Of a stretch of 64,000 bases of DNA, positions 26,322-36,290 are shown piece after piece (positions within the stretch are counted from its first letter, which is position 1; each line of letters begins with the position of its first letter). Made by a program: the position numbers and the translations under genes. Source of the stretch: Enoplosus armatus (Eukaryota; Chordata; Actinopteri; Centrarchiformes; Enoplosidae); assembly GCF_043641665.1 (NCBI RefSeq), contig NC_092182.1:20645241-20709240 (forward strand), in the 5' to 3' direction. The notes under the pieces were generated by a model. It ran no database searches, had not been told where the DNA came from, and saw only the letters and a list, made by a program, of their open reading frames with translations.

Positions 26322-26935
26322 TCGTCTGTTTCCAGGATAACCTTGCTTGGAACCTGACATTGTTTCTTTGACCAACACCATAGGAAATTTGGATATCATG
26401 TGTTTTGAGGATCGGTGGAAACCAGGGACCAACAAGGACAATAATCACGGACATTCCACTGAACGAATGGAAGAAAAGGACCAGGGAGCATCACATAAGA
26501 CTACGTATCCAAAAAGATTCCTGACTTTAGATCCAGCATCAACAGTAGCTGTCTCTGAACTCTACTGCCCACCAAGTCTCTCTTTGTATTATAGTTTTAT
26601 TCCTATGAACTAGAAGACTCAACCATGAAGATATTTATTGACTAAAAGACTGTGGATTACACCCTTAAAACAAAATCATGTGATGTGAAACTTTTGTGTT
26701 ATTTTTTTTGCCACAAAGAGCCCCAGGACTCTTGATGCATATCTGTGTTGAAGATCTAGTGAGATCATAAGCATTTTCATTCCTTTTAGCCTTATGCAGC
26801 AGATATCTCTTCTGTTTCGTTTGTTGATTTGAAACTATGAAGTGTTTGGCTTTCTTAAGTTTGTTAGGATGTCAAGTCTTCATTTTAAATACGAAAGACG
26901 ATGCCACAACAATAAAACCCAGAAAAAAATGTAAT
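26322..26935 (+). other. tafa2: Probable 3' UTR of the TAFA gene
   Basis: Sequence after the TAG stop runs without further coding signal to a canonical AATAAA at 26911-26916, so cleavage is expected about 10-30 bases later. A second AATAAA at 27056-27061, followed by a TG- and T-rich stretch, could give a longer form to about 27085. A short ORF inside this stretch (26347-26613) has no recognisable similarity and is read as chance. The exact end cannot be set without transcript data. Confidence 0.65.
26911..26916 (+). terminator. Polyadenylation signal AATAAA (proximal)
   Basis: Canonical hexamer about 590 bases after the TAFA stop codon, on the coding strand, followed by an A-rich stretch and then TG-containing sequence. 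A distal AATAAA lies at 27056-27061. Which one is used is inference. Confidence 0.55.
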
Positions 26936-27080
26936 GATGTTTGACTATAAGTCACCAAGGGTCAGCACAGCTGCGTTCTGCCAAAATGTTTTAATGGTAT
27001 CTGTTGTTTTCAAAGCCTGGTGACGACCATTGATTACAAATGTCAATATTATCTCAATAAATCTAATTCAATGGATATCA

Positions 27081-28080
27081 CTGTTAAGAAAATCTGGGTT
27101 TTTACAGTCTGTGTTAATTCTCTTTGTATACCAGGCCACGATGCTGTACAGGCACAAGCTGCTGAAGAGGAAGAGGAGGAGGAGGAGGAGAGCTCACAGC
27201 TAATCAATGTTGTGTTCATGATGGAAATGTGAAATTCAGCAAATGCAAAAATAGGCCATGTTCAAAAATACAAAGGGAAAATCTCAATGCACTGTTTCTT
27301 AAAATGAACAGACTTCACAAAAAGCCATCTGAAATCTGGTCCAGGGAGAGACTGATAATTAGCTCTCACCCCAACACAACCCTAATCCTGTTTGATTCAT
27401 TTCCAAAGCTAGATGTTGTCGTCATCCAAGCCTGCGTTTATTGTGTTGAATTAATGCTACCCACCGCCGACCAAGACGTACTATTTTTTGTTTGTTTGTT
27501 TGGTCCGAATGATTTTCAGTAAGGAGTTGCCGGTTAGAAATTGTTAGTGCATGTCATGAAAAGATTACAGAAAATAAATCTTTTGAGGGATTCAGGCTGG
27601 ATAAGGACAGAAATCAAAGCACAGCAGAAAAGGATTATTTAGCCCTAGAGGCCATGCTAGCCTTCTGAATCTGTGTAGTCCAACGGCGAAGGAGGTGTCC
27701 ATCCATTTTGACACGTATATACTGTGGGTCACTATTATTACCGATATCAACATGCAGCTCCATTCCCCCCTCTGTGGAGGCCAAACAGGTTAGAGGCTGC
27801 TGATGTGATAATAATCTGAAATGTCCATTTCCTCTATAGCTGTCATGTTTATGACTCCAAGACATCAGCACACCATCTGTTTGTGAATGATAATCAAAGA
27901 AATTCCATAAATGTTGTTTAAGTCTGGTTGTAACAAAAAAGACAATTGAAACTAAACTTGCATAAATCCACACATTGAAGCAGAGAAAGCTTTAGTCAAT
28001 TGCAAGGGTGTCTAGACTCCAAACAAACCACCACTTTATGGGGAATTTCCGCCTGTAATTGAAACAGTGCATTCACCGCA
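27081..28080. other. Downstream flank of the TAFA gene, no gene recognised
   Basis: Contains a (GAG/GAA)n purine tract at 27164-27190 that encodes a spurious poly-Glu ORF. From about 27640 the sequence becomes complex and non-repetitive and leads into the candidate element at 28080. A 112-aa minus-strand ORF (27635-27973) has no recognisable domain. Confidence 0.5.
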
Positions 28081-28520
28081 GAATGCTCCTTATACTCAAC
28101 ATAATTAATTAAGCAAAAATGTGGATGGCACGCTCCCAAAGATCAGACCCACGGGACTGACGCTGAAGGGGAGGCGTGCGGTGGGCTGCTATGGTTAGCG
28201 ATCCAGGTTGCCTCTTGTTTGGTTAGAAATCATTAAATTACAGTAATGACTAATTTCTTATTCCTGCATGCAATTCGCCAGAGACCACCATGGATTTAAT
28301 AAAGAGCTGGCGATGAATTACAAACAGCGAACGGCTGAGGAAAGGCTACGTGATTATACAGAGTAATTCAAAAGTGCATTAATAAAACAATACAGAAACA
28401 TTGCTAAATCATTTGAGATAAAGGCTATTTGCATAATTCATTAAGATTAATCAGACCAGGCAATCCACCACAGTGCTCCGAGGAACAGCGAGAGAAGACA
28501 TGAATCCAATCCCCTGGAAA
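28080..28520. promoter_or_regulatory. Candidate conserved non-coding element with octamer and homeodomain sites
   Basis: This block lies 1.8 kb past the TAFA stop. It contains ATAATTAATTAAGC (near 28100), ATCATTAAATTACAGTAATG (near 28228), CCACCATGGATTTAATAAAG, an octamer-type ATTTGCATAA (28427-28436) and TTCATTAAGATTAATCAG. The density of TAAT cores and POU-like sites in unique-looking sequence resembles vertebrate developmental enhancers. There is no TE signature. Conservation with other fishes would settle it. Confidence 0.42.
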
Positions 28521-29000
28521 AACCCTTTCTATCTACAAACAATGAAACAAATCTACCCTTGGATCAGAGAATTAACCTCTGTGCTCTTTACAGCCCCTGC
28601 AGTGTTGAAACACAATCCTTCAGTCATTCACCTTTATGTGGGCTAATATTCTATTAATAATGAAAGATCTTTTCATACCATTGCTCCTCTGGGTTTTGTT
28701 GCTCTGCCATAAAAGACCTTCACAAAAGTTGAATGGAAATGTACTCTGCGTGTTTGGAAACCACAGTGTGGATCTGAGGGCTGGCTGTTTGACAATTCTG
28801 TGTGCTGCTATTGACTTTCGTGTTTCATTCTCTGCAGCACAATGAGTCGGGGAGGATGCACATGGGATGAGTTTGGCACTGGTCACGGATCACATACTGT
28901 AGTTAAGTCACCTGTTGTGCAGGAAGAGACCACCTGTAACCACTGAAATCCTCACTCCAGTCATGTTCTCTGTCACTATGAGCTCAGGTGATATGATACA
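28521..29000. other. Non-coding stretch, no gene recognised
   Basis: Unique-looking sequence with overlapping short ORFs on both strands (28620-28886 minus, 28636-28845 plus) and no protein motif. It may be an extension of the preceding candidate element. Confidence 0.4.
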
Positions 29001-29007
29001 GATGTTG

Positions 29008-29474
29008 AAAGGAATAGTTCGACATCTTGGGAACATCTTTACTTAGTTAGAGGAGAACTTTGAATTTCGCTTTGCTGGTTTGGTTGGTTTTGTCATCGCC
29101 ACAGTAGTCACCAGTAAGAGGAGCGGCGCTGCTAAAAGCTACTGCTTCATTCAGTGATACGGGTGATTCAGTTCAGTTTGATGATTTATGTCTTGTTTGT
29201 TTTATTGTAAAAGAAAACGTAGTGTAGAAATGTTGTTGTTTTACAGCGGATTATGTGCCGGACTGTTTCTTGGCCAAGCGCAGTGACTTCTTGGAGCCTC
29301 CAGCTCCCTGCTAATTGCAAAGAAACAGTCTGGTTCATAAGTCTTTGTGCTAAGCTAAGCTAATTGGCAGCTGGAGGTAGCTTCATGTTGACAGACATAA
29401 GAGTGGTATCAATCTTCTCATCAAACTTATGGCAAGAAAGTGAATAAATGTATTTCCAAAAACTATTCATTTAA
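29008..29474. mobile_element. MITE family 1, longest copy (467 bp)
   Basis: Left end AAAGGAATAGTTCGACATCT and right end TATTTCCAAAAACTATTCAT are inverted versions of one another with mismatches. The interior has ATTATGTGCCGGACTGTTTC, TTGTGCTAAGCTAAGCTAAT and GGCAAGAAAGTGAATAAATG. It keeps both ends and shares blocks with 14317, 16246, 48126 and 58871. Confidence 0.8.
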
Positions 29475-30042
29475 AGCCAATAATATTTCATATTTGTGCT
29501 GGACTTTTGTTCAATATTCCAATTTTCCTATCACATTATTCATTATTTTCCATAAATCATCAGTAAGAAAAAAACCTTAAAAACTAGATTTTAATCATAC
29601 AGGTTTTACAGACTGATGCCTCTGAAGCTGTTGATTAAAGTCCTCCCACTCCTCCTACCTGGAATAAATTCCCTGGTCAGCCATCTGAAATAGAAAATAT
29701 TAGTAAAATGGCATTTTCTAGCTCTGGTCAGGGAGGTGCACACACCTTATTGGAAGTGGATGACGCGACTCACCAATCCTATTTTTAATGGAAGGCCAAT
29801 ATGTGAGCAACATTTCTATCTCAGAGTTGCTGCTTTCTATTTGTAGTATGTCCCTCTTTTATTGAGGAATATGTAAAATTAATTAAGAAGAAGACCCGAA
29901 TATAAATTGAAGAGCATTAAGCCAATTTATCTAAATCAAACAAGATAATAGTCAAGAGATTGGTAAAGACAATTTTCCTCCTCCCAAAGAAAAAAAAAAA
30001 AAGACACAAAACACAATGCAGATCTAAATCAAGAAGCATCCT

Positions 30043-30112
30043 GCAGGGAGCGCCTTGGTAGCCGACTGGTTTGTTGCATGTCATAGCCCTCTCTCTCTCC
30101 CTGTTTCCTGTT
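30043..30112 (+). mobile_element. 3' part of a tRNA-derived SINE
   Basis: GCGCCTTGGTAGCCGACTGG, then TTTGTTGCATGTCATAGCCC, a CT-run and CCTGTTTCCTGTTG. The GTTGCATGTCAT...CTCTCTCTC...TTTCCTGT order is that of a very common teleost SINE. The copy runs into a 22-base G tract. A degenerate relative of the same tail (TTTGTTGCAACCCATCTCTC) is near 61550. Confidence 0.6.
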
Positions 30113-30134
30113 GGGGGGGGGGGGGGGGGGGGGG
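30113..30134 (+). repeat. Poly-G tract, 22 G
   Basis: An uninterrupted run of 22 G directly after the SINE tail. It creates a glycine-rich ORF start that is not a gene. Confidence 0.95.
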
Positions 30135-31650
30135 TCTTGGGTCTTTACAAAATGTGGACACCAAAAACAAAGATCTCAGTTACACAAACACCATCTGGTG
30201 GGCTTGCCAAGGCTTTATCTTGACAGGATGAATTACTTTGAAAAACTGTCAGATACAGCAAGCAAAATTAGATTTTCTCATTTCATAATGAAAGCTGACA
30301 GACTGTAATGAAAAACTGCTCGATCTTGAAAATACCCAAGATGAACTGTAAAAGTCTAGCTGGGAAAACTTTCCCCCTTTTTTTTTTCTTTTTTTAATCC
30401 AATTGTGTTATTCTCTCTTTTCAATATCTGGGGTATTTTTCATCACTAAATTGGATGTTCTAATTCAGTTTGGGTCGGAGTTTGATGTTATTTCTGACGG
30501 CTGTTTGTGTTATTCTCGTCATCCGTAAGCAGTTTATTTTGAAGTGAGTTGTGCCTCTCTCTCTCTCTCTCTTTCCCTCTCTCTCTGTGCACTGCTGTGA
30601 CCTGAGGCATAATGGGATTATCCTGCTCAAGGCAAGACATAGATGCCTTGAATTCTAATATCAAAGTGTTCCTCGCTGTACCTGACACCTCCTCCTCTCT
30701 GTGTTTCTCATGCCTGACTGGACTGGGAGGCGATTAGCCCATGAATCACAACACAGCCTGCAAGCTGCTTCAGCAAGTCATTCACACATCCTGTTGAAGC
30801 TTTCTATCCAAAGTTATTTCTTTTTCTGGCTTTTTACAGCACATACTGTACCTTCAAATGCACTAACAAGGTTTGTGTCAGCTAATCATACTGGATTTTT
30901 CTGTAGCACAAAGCCCTGCCCTGCTCAGCAAGTCTGAGGCTGTGCAGTATCTAATGGCACCCATGTCCAAGTATGGTGTTGACAAGACATTAGTGCTGGC
31001 CAGTGCATTTTCTCTCGCCCCTCATCAGAGACACTCTCAGCTCCCTCACTGCATTATCACAATGCCCTCGGGTCAGTGAAAAGGCCTGCTGTAATTTGAA
31101 AAGGAAATTATCTTTTGTGGGACTTACTCAAACAGACCTAAAAGTAGGGGAAGACAAAGGGGGTGGGGGTGAGTGGGTGTCTATGGGCAGGGGGAGTAGA
31201 TAGGAAGGTGAAAAACTACTACTTCCTCTCTTGGCAACCTGTGAACAGGTTAATGGGAGTGAGGTTTGCAACGGGCTGATATCTATCTGGATGGGCAGAG
31301 AGGGAGAGGCAGAGAAACACAAAATGACATTCTGATGGATTTCTAACTGCCTTTTTTCTCCTTGGCCCCATTTTGTGGCAAGTAACTGTGCATTTATTTA
31401 TTTATTTGCCTCATTTCTTGATGCCGTAAATAGCATCCATTTCATGCTAATGGTCAGGTTACACCAGCAGCAGTGCCAGCCCCACTGTGACATTTGATGA
31501 CTGAGGGGACTAGTAGATGTTAGTGAAATTAAAACATCTTTATATTTTATTTTAGAGGTAGGTGGGGTCAGTGGACTGCTAAAAGCTGTATCACTTGTTT
31601 TTTCAGCCCGCCACTTTCTCCAGAGGATCGCCAGGACATTTTGACACTCA
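30135..31650. other. Non-coding stretch with CT microsatellite, no gene recognised
   Basis: Includes a (CT)n near 30557-30595. The block 30600-31090 is complex and unique-looking. Several short overlapping ORFs around 30700-31320 have no recognisable domain. Confidence 0.45.
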
Positions 31651-31654
31651 TTGC

Positions 31655-31995
31655 CACCATGAGGGTGACATTTTTGGTTTTTTAGAAAAATGTCTTGACA
31701 ACTATTGGATGGATTCCCAGGACATTTGGTACACCCATCCATGTTCCCCACAGGATGAATAGTAATAACTTGTTCCCCTTTTCATTACCAGTGTCATCAT
31801 CAGGTCAAAATGTCTTTATTATTTAATTTGTCCAGTAATTTGGTTTATGACCAAATACCTGCTAAATTAATGATTTTGTGTTTAGTGCTAATTAGCAAAT
31901 GTTAACATGCTAAAACACTAAACTGAGATGGTGAACGTGGTAAACTTTATACACGCTAAAGATCAGCATGTTAGCACACTGATGTTAGCATTTCA
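31655..31995 (-). repeat. Repeat family 3, inverted copy
   Basis: The reverse strand carries the family 3 blocks. On the + strand one reads ACAACTATTGGATGGATTCC, GACCAAATACCTGC, TTTAGTGCTAATTAGCAAAT and GTTAACATGC. These pair with the blocks at 25245-25562 in reverse order. Confidence 0.7.
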
Positions 31996-31999
31996 TTGA

Positions 32000-34090
32000 A
32001 ATGAAGATTATGAAATGGTTGTTGAGGAATATCCACTTATCCACATGTCCGTTCCACACACGACAAAGCAATCATAACAACTCACAATCGCTCAGGTAGG
32101 AAGCAAACATACATTCCTTTAACACAGCATGAGCTGTAGCTGAAAGTGGGAATCTTGGAAATTGGGAATTCCTGCCATTTGCAAATAGCTTAGCAACGTC
32201 TGCATTTCAAATGAAATGAGAAAAAACAGGAAAACATTAGATTATCCACACACACTTAAGACTCTTTTTCTTTAAGCCTGAGATGAGAGATAAAACTTTA
32301 ATGTGAAAAAGATGAGGTCCGAGAAAGTTCAGACTTGCTCAAAATGTTTAATTCAGTTGCGTCTCATTAGATATTTAGGTTAGTTTTTCACCACATTGGG
32401 ACTGACTGAAGTTCACATACCAACCCATCACAGCCATATGGAAGTGCGCTGGTGGACCTTGGTGATTAATACAAATGATTTATCAAAGTAAATAGCTCGA
32501 GCTGCTCACTCTCCGCTCTGAGCCAGAGAGTGATTTAAGATCTGTGGCCCATGAGGTACAGGGGAACTTCCTCCAGCAGATGTTCCTGACTAATTATCTA
32601 TTGTAGCACAGATCCCACAATCCCTCAGTTCCTCTGTTGTCTTCCGGTGGGAGCCTGGTCATCCCTGTTTCATATCCTTGGCTTGGTCTCCACTTACCTG
32701 GGGCACTCCTCTCCATCTGTGAAGGGAACTGGAAAGACACACAGACTAGCCCACCAGCAACATACAGCGCTGTACACACACCTTTAGCTGTCATTTTCAA
32801 GTGCAAACACCTCTCTATCCTGCTGTTTAAGCTCACCGGGAGAGGAGTTATATAAAGTGCAACAGTCTACAGCTGTTATGTTTAAGTGTGCTTTGCAAAA
32901 AACATCTGTGGCGTGGTGCACTGGGCTTTGATGAAACCGTGTGGTTATTTATGGATACAGACCTTTGCTAGTTGGGCTTTTTGAAGCAAATTCATATTAG
33001 CTATTCATTCAGATTCAATGTATGCATCCAATTCAACAAGTACAATAAATCAAAGAGAGGGAAAAAACATTAAACTGAAAAATGAAGAATTCTTCCATTC
33101 GTGAGCCATGCGGGCCGATGTGACTTGATTCAAAGGTACTGCACTGTGCAGAGATAATGCTGTGTGAATCCCTTTTGAAAAGAGTTTAGCATCTGAGACA
33201 AAAATTACTTTTCTGCTCTTAAGACCGTTCTCTACAATGAGCATGTTGGCACATTTATTCTTGATGAATAATTAAACGAAGGCGTGTTTACACCAAGAAC
33301 AAATTGAAACAGTGTGCACGCTTTCACAAACACAGCCTGAATATTTCAGTAAGGTAAAGTCAGAGAAATATGGCAGGTTTAGCTACGTAGCATGAAACGA
33401 CAGAATACGTCTGGTTCTGTCAGCTGTCTGAAGCTCTCCAGCCTTTACTAGCATCTTCCACTCGGACTAATGGACTAGCTGGTTGTACACAATCCCTTTC
33501 TGTACACAGAGAGAACTCCAGCAGCATCTAAAACAACCCAGGCCACAGCAAAGCAGAGCTAGAATGGATTAAGATATGCTTGGCTGCCTTTCGCAGTCCT
33601 GTCAATGTGGGCTGTGGCTGTGGGCTTGCACAGATCAGAGAGACGCAGGAAGGTCATCGCCGCTGGGAAAAGGAGGCAGTGAAAATATTGTCCTGACAAG
33701 ATGTAGAGTGACTTTTGCAACCCAAGGCTTGTGTTTCAGATTAAACCATGTTGGCTGATAGAAGAGGTGAAGTCAAAGGAGGCGTAAAAGGGGGACTTGA
33801 AGGGTGTTGATGCCGCCACCTTTGAATTCGCTCTAAATCAGTTTACATAAGCATTTATGAAGGATGCATGATGAAAGGTTGTTAAATTTCCGGACCCATG
33901 GTGTTAAATGTCAGAGGACATGTTATTCTATTCATAACTTGTGATGATTTACATTTCATCGACAAAACTGTACTTTTAGACTCAATAATTCCCATATAAC
34001 ATATATTTCGGCAACTGATGTGTGTGTATATTACATATATATTTATATATATACAGTATATATGCACATTCTTGTGGCCCTTCTTAAAGC
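32000..34090. other. Non-coding stretch, no gene recognised
   Basis: Mixed AT-rich sequence. The subregions 32990-33290 and 33560-33910 are complex and unique-looking, with several TAAT and ATTTATGA cores, and may be conserved non-coding sequence. An AT-rich low-complexity segment sits at about 34020-34075. None of the ORFs has protein motifs. Confidence 0.45.
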
Positions 34091-34099
34091 TGGAGTTAT

Positions 34100-34338
34100 T
34101 CTGTATTTTTTTTTGTCCACACATCCCATGAAAAGACCAAAACCAACAATACTACCCCGTCCTTGGCTCTCAGCCCCAAGACCAATTGTTCCTACTGAAG
34201 ATGTAAATCTTTAAAAATGGGTCACAAATATACATTTTTTAAAAAGGCTATGTAATTTCTTAAAATAACAGGGCACTATAGTTTTTAGCAAACGCCACTC
34301 AAACAGAGTGTTTGTTGGAGACTTGTTGGATTAACATA
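34100..34338 (-). mobile_element. MITE-like repeat family 2, inverted copy
   Basis: On the + strand the order TCCCATGAAAAGACCAAAAC, CAGGGCACTATAGTTTTTAG, CACTCAAACAGAG, TTTGTTGGAGACTTG is the reverse complement of the blocks at 16404-16668. Confidence 0.65.
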
Positions 34339-34919
34339 TTTGATGCTCTAGTGAGTATTTACAGCAGTAGTGTGGCGTATGAATAATTGTTGTCATCCTA
34401 ATGAGGGAACATGTCACCCAGTGCAACAATGAAGCTCATTGCCATGTTTTTAATAGTTTGTTTTTGGACAACAATGGAGTTTCATGGCGCAGAAAAATAC
34501 ACGATATCAGGCTACACAGGGAATTCTTGTTAGTTGGATGAATTCATTGTTGGTTTGGCTCTTTTCACAGAAATTGTTGACAACAAGAAAAAAGAAATAT
34601 CGCCAGCCTTGCACTTTAAGTAAATCATATTAATATTTCATCTTCTGATGCATTTCTTTCCTGTGACAAACATTGCTATCCCAGGGGACTTCTTGTCTAA
34701 AATTGAAGTGTTATTGAAGTGTTATTGTTATTAGGACGAGTCTAAAGATCTGTGTGTATGCTGCTCTAAAGTAACTACTTTTTAGAAGAAACAGACTTGT
34801 GAATTAGATTTAGAAACAGCTCAGCATAAATCTTCACATCTGAAATCATACATTTAAAACATGCAGATTCATTATAGATAATAGACCAATGCTTCGTTGC
34901 TTCAGGGAATACTTTTTAA

Positions 34920-35260
34920 CTGAGTAATGTTTCATGCTCCTCGCTGGTTCACCCCAGCTTGTGTTTTTCCGTTATTGCTCATTAGACCTGCCAGTTATGG
35001 AACCGTCACGCAGGTCTTCCTGTTTATTTCTCAGCGCATTGGCAGTTTAGGTGCCATTCTGGCATGGTCCAGAAAGGACTCAGCAGCACTCTCCATTAGT
35101 TTGGCTGATTCAGGGTTGTTAGCCATTTTTAATTTCCCATTAGATCCACAAAAGCTCTATTCATGTTCTCTCTCAGGTAACTCATTAATTTGCTGTGATG
35201 CATATGAGATGGTGAGTGAGGGCCTCCTGCCAAGAGTTGGTTAGCATTTTATGCATAAAA
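34920..35260. promoter_or_regulatory. Candidate conserved non-coding element
   Basis: A unique-looking block with CTCATTAGACCTGCC, a TGGCAGTTTAGGTGCCA-like near-palindrome (35040-35057), TTTTTAATTTCCCATTAG, AACTCATTAATTTGCTG and TTTATGCATAAAAG. It has an open frame of 105 codons on the + strand, but no protein family is recognised. A regulatory reading is preferred from texture only. Confidence 0.33.
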
Positions 35261-35980
35261 GAAATACAGAGTGGAGCAGATGGTTACATTAGGGACTGAT
35301 GATACCGACACAATGTAGCGTGTGAATGTGTATGTGTGTTTGTGTGTGGGTATGAATAAATTACATACACTCCATGTGCGTCTATTATATCAGGATATTA
35401 GGGAGTGATGATGTGCATAGATCCCATATTTCATGCCTTGGCTGTATCTGCATGTGTGTACAGAGTAGTCCTGCACACTCAGGTTGTTTGTGAATACACG
35501 CTGTTAACAATCCAGTACTGTCTCTTCAGGTTAAGAATGAATTTGCGCAGCTGCAGAGAGTGAAAGCAAACATCAAACACTGAGAGATGCATCAAATCAG
35601 GCAATGTTTGGACCACAAAGAAGGGGAATGCTTGCTCATGTAGATGGCACATTTATGCCTATAGTGTCAGAGCAAGTGAAGCCTAACAGAAGGCTTGGTC
35701 AGACACACACTGCAGGACTTCGCTTTCATTAAACTCCATGTGAGTCTCAGCACGCTAGCCTTTGTTCAGCCTGTTCTCTGCACAGTACCGCCGTTTTTCA
35801 CTTTGCGCAGTACAGTTGGTGTACCACTGCATGACTCCGCTTTAGAAAGGTACTGTAAGGTAAGTTGGCTCTGAGGTGGATTTAATTATGTGATATAGTC
35901 TCACAGTAGTGGACAAAAGCAACATAACTCATCACTTTAGCTCATGTAATCTATAATAAAGCTTTATGTCACATGGATTT
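35261..35980. other. Non-coding stretch, no gene recognised
   Basis: Contains a degenerate TG-rich stretch (35325-35350). The part near 35780-35880 (GTACCGCCG ... GGTACTGTAAGGTAAG) may be a repeat fragment. No gene signal. Confidence 0.4.
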
Positions 35981-36290
35981 AGAGCCGCAACTAACGGTTA
36001 TTTTTGTTATGGATGAATCTGGCAATTATTTTTTAAGCCTATAAAATGCCAGAAATTGCCCCTAAAATTATCCAGAGGCATAGATGACATCTTCAGAATA
36101 CTTGTGTTGTCCTCCCAACAGTCTAAAACCCAAAGATACTCAGTTTATGTTGATGTAAAACAGAGAAAAGCAGCAAATATTCACCATAGCTTTGGCATTG
36201 TTGATTTATAAATGATTAATCACTTTTTTGGTGATCATTTTTTGGTGATTAATTGTTGATTGGCTGATTGATTAATAACTAAATGTTTTA
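35981..36290. repeat. Repeat family 4, copy 2
   Basis: Opens AGAGCCGCAACTAACGG. It continues with GAATCTGGCAATTATTTTTT, ATAAAATGCCAGAAATTGCC, CTAAAACCCAAAGATACTCA and the end TGGTGATTAATTGTTGATTG. This is the classic order of a common teleost repeat with TTAATCG-type ends. Confidence 0.75.

Noticed and set aside
27020..27232. Frame ending in poly-glutamate
   Set aside because: It is created by the GAG/GAA tract at 27164-27190 and overlaps the distal polyadenylation region of the TAFA gene.
30111..30308. Glycine-rich frame starting MGGGGGG
   Set aside because: It arises from the 22-base G run after a SINE tail; no domain follows.
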